Part shown: positions 7,896-15,740 of the stretch, in pieces
Position numbering within the stretch: position 1 is the stretch's first letter
Layout of the letters: each line of letters starts with the position of its first letter
Source of the DNA: Miltoncostaea sp963762825
GTDB taxonomy: Bacteria > Actinomycetota > Thermoleophilia > Miltoncostaeales > Miltoncostaeaceae
Assembly (NCBI GenBank): GCA_963762825.1
Contig: CAVXLZ010000002.1
Location: 806,001-870,000 of the forward strand
DNA: 64,000 nt
Direction of reading: 5' to 3'
Position numbers and translations under genes: made by a program
Notes under the pieces: model-generated
What the model saw: the letters and a program-made list of their open reading frames with translations, nothing else
Database searches by the model: none
Told to the model about the DNA's origin: nothing

Positions 7896-8822
7896 TCAGG
7901 GTGCGGCCACGGCGGCGAGGGTTCTCCGCAGGCCCTCTTCCAGCTCGACGGTCGGCTCCCACCCCATCAGCTCCCGCGCCAGGGTGATGTCGGGCCGCCG
8001 CTGGCCGGGGTCGTCCTGGGGCAGTGCCTCATAGACGATCCGGGACCGGCTCCCGGTGACCTTCAGGATCACCTCGGCGAGTTCGAGGATCGTGAACTCC
8101 CCGGGGTTCCCAAGGTTGACCGGCTCGTGGTGGTCGCTCGCGATGAGGCGCGTGAAGCCTTCGACCAGATCCGAGACATAGCAGAACGAGCGCGTCTGCT
8201 CTCCTTCGCCGAAGACGGTCAGAGGCTTGTCGGCCAATGCCTGACGGATGAAGGTCGGGATCGCCCTGCCGTCGTGCGGGCGCATACGCGGGCCGTAGGT
8301 GTTGAAGATCCGCGCGATGTGGGTGTCGACGCCCTGCTGTCGGTGGTAGGCCATCGTGAGCGCCTCCGCGTAGCGCTTGGCCTCGTCGTAGACGCCCCGC
8401 GGGCCGATCGGGTTGACGTGCCCCCAGTAGCTCTCGGCCTGCGGGTGCTCCTTGGGGTCGCCATAGACCTCCGAGGTGGAGGCCAGAAGGAAGCGCGCCC
8501 GGTGGCGCTTGGCCAGGCCCAGGGCGTTGTGGGTGCCGTAGGAGCCGACCTTGAGCGTGTGCAGCGGCAGGCGCAGGTAGTCGATCGGGCTCGCCGGGGA
8601 GGCCAGGTGGAAGACGTGGTCGATGCGCTCGGGGATCTCGAGGTGCTCGATCATGTCGTGCTGGATGAAGGTGAAGGCCTCGTGCCGGATGTGCTCGATG
8701 TTCTCGAGCGTGCCGGTGTCGAGGTTGTCCACGCAGATCACCTCGTGGCCTTCGGCGAGCAGGTGGTCGCAGAGGTGCGAGCCCAGGAATCCGGCGCCGC
8801 CGGTCACGAGAGAGCGGATCAT
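7896..8822 (-). CDS. uxs: UDP-glucuronate decarboxylase (UDP-xylose synthase), SDR family
   Basis: 308 aa extended short-chain dehydrogenase. The NAD-binding GGAGFLG is at 8-14. The catalytic set is STSEVYGDP plus YDEAKR (Tyr-x-x-x-Lys). The run YWGHVNPIGPR is characteristic of UXS, which oxidises and decarboxylates UDP-glucuronate to UDP-xylose via a 4-keto intermediate. ATG 8822 begins at the conserved MIRSLVTGG; an upstream GTG 8843 would overlap the flippase gene. It likely supplies a pentose donor to the polysaccharide locus upstream. Confidence 0.88.
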   Translation of the reverse strand: MIRSLVTGGAGFLGSHLCDHLLAEGHEVICVDNLDTGTLENIEHIRHEAFTFIQHDMIEHLEIPERIDHVFHLASPASPIDYLRLPLHTLKVGSYGTHNALGLAKRHRARFLLASTSEVYGDPKEHPQAESYWGHVNPIGPRGVYDEAKRYAEALTMAYHRQQGVDTHIARIFNTYGPRMRPHDGRAIPTFIRQALADKPLTVFGEGEQTRSFCYVSDLVEGFTRLIASDHHEPVNLGNPGEFTILELAEVILKVTGSRSRIVYEALPQDDPGQRRPDITLARELMGWEPTVELEEGLRRTLAAVAAP

Positions 8823-8832
8823 CCGCGGCAGG

Positions 8833-10383
8833 CTAGCGTCCACCGCCCCGTGCCACTAGCGCCCTCACCGAGCGGACCCCCTCGGCGAGCTCGCTCCTCG
8901 AGAGGACCCGCGCCACGGCCACGAAGACCCCGACGGCCACGAGGACCTTCGCTGCGAGCGGCGCCATCAGGGCGAGCGACCCGCGATCGCTCGTCGGCAG
9001 GATCTCGTTCAGGAGCAGAGCCACGGCGGCCGCGGCACCCGCCGCCACGAGGACGCGCGCCTGGCGCGCCAACAGGCCACGAACCGACAGCGCCGGGAAG
9101 CTCGTGCGCAGGCGCCAGAGCAGGATCGCCGCGCTGGCATAGACCCCGAGTGTGGCTGCCAGGGCCAGGCCGGCCTGCTCCATCGGACCGAGAAGCGCCA
9201 GATCGAGGCCGATCGTGAGCACCACCACCACAACCGTGGCGACGAGGATGTCGCGCTGACGGCCGGCGGCCGAGAGGGTGCGGTTGAGGAGCATCGCCCC
9301 GAACGCGGGCCACAGGCCGAGGGCGTAGTACTGCAGCGGCGGACCGATCTGCGCGACGCACTCCTCTCCGCACTTCTTGCGCTGGAAGGCCAACTGGGCG
9401 ACCTCGTCCGCATAGACGGCCAGCAGGGCCATCATCGGTATCGAGAGCAGCCCGAGCAGGCCGGCGACACGCCGGAACGCCTCCAGGGCCTCGTCCTCCC
9501 TGCGCTCCGACACCAGCCGGGCGATCACCGGGAAGAGCGGCGTGAGCAAGGGGAGCAGGAGGGCCACCCGCGGGGCCTGGCCGAGGGCGTTCGCGAAGCT
9601 GAGGGCGGCGACGCGCCCCTCCTCCAGGGTCGAGGCAAAGAGCTTGTCGGTGAAGTTGTTGATCTGCTGGAGCACGGACGCCCCCAGCACCGGGAGCGCG
9701 AGCAGCCCCACTCTCCCGAGGCGCGGGTGGGAGAGGGCCGGCCGCGCCCGGGCGCCGCGCAGGAGGCGCAGGAACTGGGGTAGCTGCAGCAGCACCTGGA
9801 GCGTGGCACCGAGGGCGACGCCCCAGCCCGCGGCCTCGATTCCGATGCTCCCCTGACCCACGAGGACGCCCACGATCACGCCGAGGTTGAAGGCCACGCC
9901 GACCGCGGCCGGCCCGGCGAACCGGCCGTGGATCTGGAGCATCGCCGTGAAGATGGCCGAGAAGCCCTGCAGGGCGAGCGCGGGCGCCATGATGCGGATC
10001 AGGTCGGCGGTGGCGGCGGCCCGCACCGGATCGAGCCCGAACAGCGCCGCGGGGGCCTCCGGCCAGATCGCCACCATCGAGGCGATCGCGGCGAGCCCTG
10101 CTCCGACCCAGATCGCGAGGGCGGTGACCAGGCGCCACGCGCTCTCGGAACCCGCGTCGGCCCGCTCGCGCTGGAACGTCGGGATGATCAGCGTCACGAG
10201 GGTGTAGAGCAGGACGGCGGCGACGGAGTTGACGATCAGGAGGGAGTTGACGAACGCGTCGGTCGCGCCCGAGGCGCCGTAGGCGGCCGCGAGCACGATC
10301 TCCCGCGCGAAGCCCAGGAGCCGCGAGACGAGGCCGAAGACCGCCACCACTGCGGCCGCCCGGGCCAGACGGCCGACCGTCAT
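8833..10383 (-). CDS. murJ: MurJ/MviN-family lipid-linked oligosaccharide flippase
   Basis: 516 aa with about 13-14 transmembrane helices. The MVF pattern is clear at the start (LARAAAVVAVFGLVSRLLGFAREIVLAAAYG, with the conserved S-R-x-L-G-F-x-R-E) and later (QINNFTDKLFAS, FALPL-like ARVALLLPLLTPLFPVIARL). MurJ flips lipid II. Here the gene sits between propeller proteins/Wzz and UXS inside a Wzy-type locus, so it may instead serve as the polysaccharide repeat-unit flippase (Wzx role). The ATG overlaps the stop of the upstream propeller gene (ATGA). Confidence 0.87.
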   Translation of the reverse strand: MTVGRLARAAAVVAVFGLVSRLLGFAREIVLAAAYGASGATDAFVNSLLIVNSVAAVLLYTLVTLIIPTFQRERADAGSESAWRLVTALAIWVGAGLAAIASMVAIWPEAPAALFGLDPVRAAATADLIRIMAPALALQGFSAIFTAMLQIHGRFAGPAAVGVAFNLGVIVGVLVGQGSIGIEAAGWGVALGATLQVLLQLPQFLRLLRGARARPALSHPRLGRVGLLALPVLGASVLQQINNFTDKLFASTLEEGRVAALSFANALGQAPRVALLLPLLTPLFPVIARLVSERREDEALEAFRRVAGLLGLLSIPMMALLAVYADEVAQLAFQRKKCGEECVAQIGPPLQYYALGLWPAFGAMLLNRTLSAAGRQRDILVATVVVVVLTIGLDLALLGPMEQAGLALAATLGVYASAAILLWRLRTSFPALSVRGLLARQARVLVAAGAAAAVALLLNEILPTSDRGSLALMAPLAAKVLVAVGVFVAVARVLSRSELAEGVRSVRALVARGGGR

Positions 10384-11582
10384 CGCGGCACGAGGCCGTG
10401 CAGCCTGCGGACGCCGGTCATGACGAGCAGCCCGGCGACGCCGACCGCGGGGCTGTAGCGCCCCTCGGGGAAGGTCAGCAACCGCTCCCCCGTGCGCGCG
10501 TCGAGCCCGAAGGTGCGCCCCTCGGAGGGTTCGCGCGCAAGAGTGGAGACGTAGACGACGTCGCCGATCACCGAGGCCGATCCCGAGATCCGCTCATCGG
10601 CGTCGAAGACCCAGCGGACCTTGCCGCTCACGGCATCGAGGGCGTAGAGCTTCTTGTCGTAGCTTCCCACGTAGACGGTGCGGTCGGCGATCGCCGGGCT
10701 CGCGTAGACGAAGTCCCCGAGCACGCGGACCCAGGCGACCTCGCCGGTGTCCTCGTCGAGGGCGATCACGCGCCCGTTGATGTTGCCGATGAAGACCCGC
10801 CCGTAGGCGACGGCGGCCCCTCCGTAGAAGCGGCCCGCTCCACGGAGGCGCTCGCCGGGGCTGGTGCGTCGCCACACCACGCGCCCATCGGAGCGGCGCA
10901 AGGCGGTGACCTGACCGGCGTAGTCGCCCACGACGACGTTCCGCCCCGAGAGGGCGAGGCTCGCCTTGACGTCTCCCTTCCCGCGTACCGCCCAGCGCAC
11001 GCCGCCCGTGCGCAGGTCGAGGCGCATGACACGGCCCGACAGCGTGCCGATGAAGATCGAGGATCCGATGATGAGCGGTGACGACTCGACCGGCGCTCCG
11101 ACGTTGCGCCGCCAGATGCGCCTCCCGGTTGCGGGAGCGAGGGCGACGACCTCGCCCCGGGTGGTGGTGAACACCGCGCGCCCGCCACCGAGGGCGGGGG
11201 ATGAGGCGACCCGTCCCTGGAGCTTGCGGCGCCACTGCTCGCGGCCGGTCGCGAGGTCGATGGCGAGGGCGAGGCCCTCATTGGTGCCGACCAGCGCCCG
11301 CCCGTCGGCGATCACGGGCGGGAACTCGAGGAGGGAACCGGCGTCGTAGGACCAGATGCGCCGAAAGGGCGGGCGCAGATCGAGGGCCGGGTTGGCGCGG
11401 GTGCGGGCGGGGTCGTAGCCGTACTCCGGCCAGGACCCTCCACTCGGAGCGCCCCGCGGAGCCTTCCGCGGCTCGAAGCCGGACGTGGTTCCCTCCACGT
11501 TGGTTGAGTCGAACCATCCCCGCAGGAGGCCCACGCCGAGGACCGTCGCGACGCCGACGATCGCCAGCGCCACGAGGCCCAC
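10380..11582 (-). CDS. Membrane-anchored PQQ-type beta-propeller protein (BamB-like)
   Basis: 400 aa from GTG 11582; AGGAGG lies about 12 bases upstream and no other start fits after the preceding stop. An N-terminal hydrophobic segment (about residues 1-22) is a signal anchor, followed by a Pro/Gly-rich linker. Repeated propeller blades have signatures such as VYALD-x-x-x-G-x-x-x-W (for example LYALDAVSGKVRWVF, VIALDEDTGEVAWVR, FGLDARTGERLLTF). The PQQ catalytic residues cannot be assigned, so it is best viewed as a binding/scaffold propeller facing the outside. It is a close paralogue of the next upstream gene and is coupled to the flippase gene by ATGA. Confidence 0.82.
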   Translation of the reverse strand: MGLVALAIVGVATVLGVGLLRGWFDSTNVEGTTSGFEPRKAPRGAPSGGSWPEYGYDPARTRANPALDLRPPFRRIWSYDAGSLLEFPPVIADGRALVGTNEGLALAIDLATGREQWRRKLQGRVASSPALGGGRAVFTTTRGEVVALAPATGRRIWRRNVGAPVESSPLIIGSSIFIGTLSGRVMRLDLRTGGVRWAVRGKGDVKASLALSGRNVVVGDYAGQVTALRRSDGRVVWRRTSPGERLRGAGRFYGGAAVAYGRVFIGNINGRVIALDEDTGEVAWVRVLGDFVYASPAIADRTVYVGSYDKKLYALDAVSGKVRWVFDADERISGSASVIGDVVYVSTLAREPSEGRTFGLDARTGERLLTFPEGRYSPAVGVAGLLVMTGVRRLHGLVPR

Positions 11583-11598
11583 CGCGAGCCAGAGCCTC

Positions 11599-12990
11599 CT
11601 ACGGGGCCGGATGGGCGTAGAGATGCCGTGTCCCCACGAGGTAGAGGGTGTTCCCGGCTCCCACGGCGGGCGAGTAGCGCCCGTCACCGCCGCGGTAGCG
11701 CACCGCTCCGGTGCGGATGTCGAGCCCGTAGGTGCGGCGGGCCTCGCCGGGGCGGGAGAGCACCGCGGTGTAGACGACGCCGCCCACCACGGTGGCCGAG
11801 CCGGAGATCCGGCCCCCCGCGTCGAAGGACCAGCGCACGGCACCCGTCGTCAGGTCGAGCGCCTCGAAGCGACCGCTGTAGGAGCCGATGAACACCGTCT
11901 CCCCGGCGATGGCGGCGGACGCATAGACGTATCCACCCAGGGCCCGCCGCCATCGCTCGGCTCCCGTACGGCGGTCGAGGGCGATGACCGAACCGCCGAC
12001 ATCGCCGATCACGAGCGTGTCCGCGCTCGCGGCCGGGCCTCCGTAGAAGCGATCCCCGCCGCGGTAGGTCCATCGCTCGGCGCCGCTCGCGGCATCGAGG
12101 GCGTGGACGTTCCCGGCATAGTCCCCCACCACCACGAGATCCCCGACCGATGCGGCGCTTCCCTTGATCTCTCCGGGGGCACGGAATGTCCATGCCTTCG
12201 CCCCTGTGCGGGCGTCGATGGCGTACAGCGCGCCGTTCCATGCTCCCACGTAGACGCGACCGTCCACGACCAGCGGAGAGCTCTCGATCGGGCTGCCTCC
12301 GGTGGTGAAGCTCCATATCGGCGTGCCGTGCGCACGGGTGTAGGCGGTGAGGGCGCCATCCATCGAGGAGATGAACACCCGATCGTCCGAGATCGCCGGG
12401 CTGGAAGCGATCTGACCCCTCTGGCGCCGCGCCCAGCGCAGCCGCCCGGAATCCGCATCGAGGGCGTAGACACGACCCGAGTTGACCCCGACCACCACCA
12501 GGCCGCCGTCCACCGCAGGGGGGAACTCGATCAGGGTGCGCGATGCGAACGTCCAGGCGGGAGGCCCCTTGGGAGGCCGGACGCTCACGGCCGGGACGGT
12601 CCGGCGCCGCCCCGGCCCTCCTCCGTACTCGGGGCTCTGCAGGTCCGGGTCGTAGAGCTCGACCACGGCGGGCCGGGACCGCACCGCCGCCCTCGCGCCG
12701 GTCATCCCCTCGGCGTTAACGCTCACGATGCGCGTCGCCTCGGGCACGTCGGCACGTCCCCGCGAGTCGGTGGTGACCCGCGCCAGGGCGCGCCCACGGC
12801 GTACGGCGACCACGCTCGCATCTACCACCGGTCGGTCGCGATCGCCGTCTACGACACGGATGGCGATCGTCCTCTCGGGACCCGTACGCGGCTGCGTGAC
12901 CGCTTCGCCATCTCCCTCGCCCCCGCCCCCGCATCCGGCGGCCAGCCCGAGGGTCATCGCGAGCGCGGCTCGGCTACTCGCCCGCCGCAC
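11599..12990 (-). CDS. Lipoprotein with carboxypeptidase-regulatory-like and PQQ-type beta-propeller domains
   Basis: 463 aa. A type II signal with lipobox LAAGC places the lipid-modified cysteine at residue 20, followed by a Gly-rich linker. Residues about 40-112 look like a carboxypeptidase-regulatory-type beta fold (TIAIRVVDGDRDRPVVDASV). The rest is a propeller with blades such as VYALDADSGRLRWAR, LYAIDARTGAKAWTF, VHALDAASGAERWTY and FEALDLTTGAVRWSF. It shares a DRFYGG-type loop with the downstream paralogue. It would sit on the outer face of the membrane next to the Wzz/Wzy machinery. The GTG start overlaps the Wzz gene by 17 bases. Confidence 0.84.
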   Translation of the reverse strand: MRRASSRAALAMTLGLAAGCGGGGEGDGEAVTQPRTGPERTIAIRVVDGDRDRPVVDASVVAVRRGRALARVTTDSRGRADVPEATRIVSVNAEGMTGARAAVRSRPAVVELYDPDLQSPEYGGGPGRRRTVPAVSVRPPKGPPAWTFASRTLIEFPPAVDGGLVVVGVNSGRVYALDADSGRLRWARRQRGQIASSPAISDDRVFISSMDGALTAYTRAHGTPIWSFTTGGSPIESSPLVVDGRVYVGAWNGALYAIDARTGAKAWTFRAPGEIKGSAASVGDLVVVGDYAGNVHALDAASGAERWTYRGGDRFYGGPAASADTLVIGDVGGSVIALDRRTGAERWRRALGGYVYASAAIAGETVFIGSYSGRFEALDLTTGAVRWSFDAGGRISGSATVVGGVVYTAVLSRPGEARRTYGLDIRTGAVRYRGGDGRYSPAVGAGNTLYLVGTRHLYAHPAP

Positions 12991-13807
12991 GTCCCGCCGG
13001 GCTTCCCCGCCACACGAAGGTGACGATGATGCCGACGAGGAGGCCGATGACTCCGGCGAGGATCACCGATCGCAGGCGGTTCGGCACGCTTCCGGATGAG
13101 GTCGGGCTGCTTGCGAGCGAGATGATCCCCGGCTGGAACTGCTGCTCCTTCACCAGGCTGAGGCGCTGGGAGCTGAGCTCGGTGGTGGCCGTCTGGAGCT
13201 GCTGACCGGAGCTGTTGAGGAGCGCCGTCAGCACCAGAACACGATCGCCGGTGGCCGACCCGAGTTGGCGCTTGTAGCCGGCGATCTCGCTCTCGAGCCG
13301 TTCGACGTTGGCCTGCGCCGTCGCAATCGACGACGTGTAGCTGTCGAGGATTCCGGCGAAGTCCTCCTTGGCCTGGGTCTCGATCGCCGTCACGTAGGCG
13401 TTTGCCGCCTCCTTGGCCACTTTGCGGCTCGTATCGGTGAAAGTCACGGTGATCACGGTCGGGAGGTTGCCGACCGACCCGCCCGGGGCCTTCGGTGCGG
13501 TCAGCTCCACGCCGCTACGGATGCGCTCGGGCGTCACGCCGACCTGCCTGGCGACCCGCCCCACGAGGTTGTCGCCCTTCAGCACGATCGGCACCAGGGC
13601 GGGGTTGGTGCCGGGCGTCGACACCGGCGTGCCCGAGACGCTCGTGGCCTGCCCGACGAAGAGCTCGGCGGTGGCCCGATAGGTCGTGCTGGTCGCGAAG
13701 CTCAGCAGGAGCCCGACCAGAGCGGCCGCGACCGCGGCGATCACGATCAGCCAACGCCCACTCCAGACGACCCGCCCGTAGTCCCGAAGGGTGATCTCGC
13801 GTTCCAC
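12974..13807 (-). CDS. Wzz/CpsC-type polysaccharide chain-length determinant
   Basis: 277 aa. An N-terminal cytosolic EREITLRDYGRVVW motif is followed by TM1 (about 19-38), a long extracytoplasmic coiled-coil-rich region and TM2 (about 247-266). This is the Wzz/YveK/CpsC topology. There is no fused tyrosine kinase, and no separate BY-kinase gene lies nearby. It controls polymer length together with Wzy. GTG 13807 follows a TAGGGT box by 8 bases, so a new leaderless transcript (Wzz, two propellers, flippase, UXS, ABC ATPase) may begin here. Confidence 0.87.
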   Translation of the reverse strand: MEREITLRDYGRVVWSGRWLIVIAAVAAALVGLLLSFATSTTYRATAELFVGQATSVSGTPVSTPGTNPALVPIVLKGDNLVGRVARQVGVTPERIRSGVELTAPKAPGGSVGNLPTVITVTFTDTSRKVAKEAANAYVTAIETQAKEDFAGILDSYTSSIATAQANVERLESEIAGYKRQLGSATGDRVLVLTALLNSSGQQLQTATTELSSQRLSLVKEQQFQPGIISLASSPTSSGSVPNRLRSVILAGVIGLLVGIIVTFVWRGSPAGRAAGE

Positions 13808-13815
13808 GACGGCGG

Positions 13816-13821
13816 ACCCTA
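13816..13821 (-). promoter_or_regulatory. -10 box of the wzz-flippase-uxs transcript
   Basis: TAGGGT on the minus strand lies 8 bases before the GTG at 13807. It sits in the only sizeable gap (13808-13894) of the downstream half of the polysaccharide locus; nothing else was seen in that gap. Confidence 0.5.
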
Positions 13822-13894
13822 GACGACCGGGACGCGTTGGGCGAGAGCCGTCGGTTCGCAGACGATGTCCGCGCGCCGCGCCGGCGCCGCCGCA

Positions 13895-14533
13895 TCAGTC
13901 ATCGCCGGCCCCTGCCGGAGGGAGGTCGAACCCGCCGCCCGAGCCCTTGTAGGTCCCCTCTCGCCGCAGCACCACGAGGGCCGTGCGCGCGAGGATCGCC
14001 AGGTCGCGCCGCATACTCCAACCCTCGACGTATCTCAGGTCGATCTCGATGCGCTCGGACCACGGGATCGCGGCACGACCCGTGACCTGTGCCAGCCCCG
14101 TCAGACCAGGCCGCGCCTGCAGTCTGCCGCGCTGACGCGCGTCATAGCGCTCCACCTGGAAGGCCACCGTCGGGCGGGGGCCGACCAGGCTCATGTCGCC
14201 GCGAACGATGTTCCAGAGCTGCGGGAGCTCATCCAGGGACAGCCGTCTCAGGGTGTCGCCGAGCCGCGTGATCCGGCTGTCGCCGTCGGCCACGGCCAGG
14301 CCGGCGCCCATGCCCTCGGCGCCCACCACCATCGTGCGGAACTTGAGCAGGGTGAACGGCCGGCCGGCGTAGCCGATCCGCTCCTGGCGGAAGAGCGCCG
14401 GGCCCGGCGAGTCGCGCCGGATCAGGACCGCGATGACCGCCATCGCAGGGGTGAGGGCGATCGCCAGGGGCAGGCCCACAGCGATATCGAGGGCGCGCTT
14501 GGCCCTCCCCCCGACCGGCGCGCCGCTAGGCAA
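13895..14533 (-). CDS. Undecaprenyl-phosphate sugar-1-phosphate transferase (WcaJ/PglC-type)
   Basis: 212 aa bacterial sugar transferase. The N-terminal KRALDIAVGLPLAIAL helix is the re-entrant membrane segment. It is followed by PALFRQERIGYAGRPFTLLKFRTM, DELPQLWNIVRGDMSLVGPRP (acidic catalytic region) and ARPGLTGLAQVTGR. It loads the first sugar phosphate on undecaprenyl phosphate, initiating repeat-unit synthesis. The start is probably TTG 14533, which overlaps the upstream glycosyltransferase stop; no better start precedes the conserved KRALD. The short length shows a catalytic core only. Confidence 0.9.
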   Translation of the reverse strand: MPSGAPVGGRAKRALDIAVGLPLAIALTPAMAVIAVLIRRDSPGPALFRQERIGYAGRPFTLLKFRTMVVGAEGMGAGLAVADGDSRITRLGDTLRRLSLDELPQLWNIVRGDMSLVGPRPTVAFQVERYDARQRGRLQARPGLTGLAQVTGRAAIPWSERIEIDLRYVEGWSMRRDLAILARTALVVLRREGTYKGSGGGFDLPPAGAGDD

Positions 14534-15740
14534 GCGACTCGACCACCGAGACGAAGCGGGCGGCCAACACGGCCCGATCGTAGTGCTCGAGGGCGTAGGC
14601 GCGGCCGCTCTCCCCCATGCGCCGCGCGCCCTGCCGGTCGGTGGCCAGGCGCCGGATCGCCGCCGCGAGCGCCGCTCCGTCCTCGGGTGGCACGGCCAGG
14701 CCGCACCCCGCGGCTTCCACCATGCGGGTCAGCTCGCCGACCGGCGCCGCGGCGATGATCGGCCGGGCGGCGCCCAGATAGTCGAAGGCCTTGTTGGGGA
14801 GGGCCCCGGCGAAGAGCGCGTTGTCCTGGTACGGCAGCAGACAGACGTCCGCGCGCGCCAGCCAGGAGGGGACCTCGCGCTTGGGCACCGAGTCGATGAA
14901 CACGACGTTGTCCAGGCCTCGGCTGCGCGCCTCCTCGACGAGGGCCGCCTTCCGATCGCCGCCGCCCACCAGCACGACACGCGCGGCCGGCAGGTCGCGC
15001 AACCGGTCGGCGGCGTCGAGCACGGTCTCCAGAGAGCTATAGGTGCCGTGGGCGCCGACGTACATCGCCACGAAGGCCCCCTCGGGCACCTGATGGTCGA
15101 TCGCGGGCAGCTCGTCCGGGCCGATCTCGAGATCGACGCCGTTGGTGATCAGGGTGATCTTCGCGGGGTTCACCCCCTGGGCGATCATCCCGTCCCGGAT
15201 GCCCTCGGTGAGGGCGATGATGCGGTCGGCGCGCCGGTAGCAGTAGGCCTCGAGTCTCCGTGCCAGGGCGATCGTGCGCGCATCCCTGACCAGGCCCATC
15301 GCGACCGCCGAATCGGGCCACAGGTCGCGTACTTCGAGCACGAACCGGGCGTCGCGCGCGCGCGCGATCGCCGCCGCCGCGGCCGCGGAGGGCAGCGAGG
15401 GAGAGGACGCCACCACGACGTCGGGGCGCGGCGCGCGCACGATCGCGAGCGCCGCCCACCAGGCGAAGGTCCCGTAGCTGGCCACGCGCGAGCGGAGGTC
15501 GCGACCGTAGCCGGGTGTCGAGTACACCCGCCAGACATCGAGGCCCCCTTCCTCCTCCCGCACGATCTTCCGTCGCCGGTAGCGCTCGGGGATCGTGCGC
15601 TCCTTGTGCTGCACGTACGAGGTGACCACGCTCACGCGGTGGCCGGCGCGGGCGAGGGCCCGCGTGTGCTGCCAGTGGCGCACCCCGCCGGGTTGGTCGG
15701 CGCTCACGAAGTACTGCGAAACGTAAGTGACGCGGCTCAT
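14526..15740 (-). CDS. GT4-family glycosyltransferase (WbuB-like)
   Basis: 404 aa GT-B enzyme. The N-terminal VTYVSQYFVSADQPGGVRHWQHTRAL resembles WbuB/L-fucosamine-transferase types (a Q-Y-F-x-P-E-x-G-like segment). The C-terminal half has VAMYVGAHGTYSSLE and a donor region with LPNKAFDYLGAARPIIAA. The sugar donor cannot be told from sequence. ATG 15740 overlaps the upstream gene stop (ATGA), and the 3' end overlaps the sugar-phosphate transferase, so the two are coupled. Confidence 0.88.
   Translation of the reverse strand: MSRVTYVSQYFVSADQPGGVRHWQHTRALARAGHRVSVVTSYVQHKERTIPERYRRRKIVREEEGGLDVWRVYSTPGYGRDLRSRVASYGTFAWWAALAIVRAPRPDVVVASSPSLPSAAAAAAIARARDARFVLEVRDLWPDSAVAMGLVRDARTIALARRLEAYCYRRADRIIALTEGIRDGMIAQGVNPAKITLITNGVDLEIGPDELPAIDHQVPEGAFVAMYVGAHGTYSSLETVLDAADRLRDLPAARVVLVGGGDRKAALVEEARSRGLDNVVFIDSVPKREVPSWLARADVCLLPYQDNALFAGALPNKAFDYLGAARPIIAAAPVGELTRMVEAAGCGLAVPPEDGAALAAAIRRLATDRQGARRMGESGRAYALEHYDRAVLAARFVSVVESLA

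Noticed and set aside
7879..7962. Extended N-terminus for the ABC ATPase
   Set aside because: It would overlap the UXS gene by 67 bases and adds R/P-rich residues with no family match.
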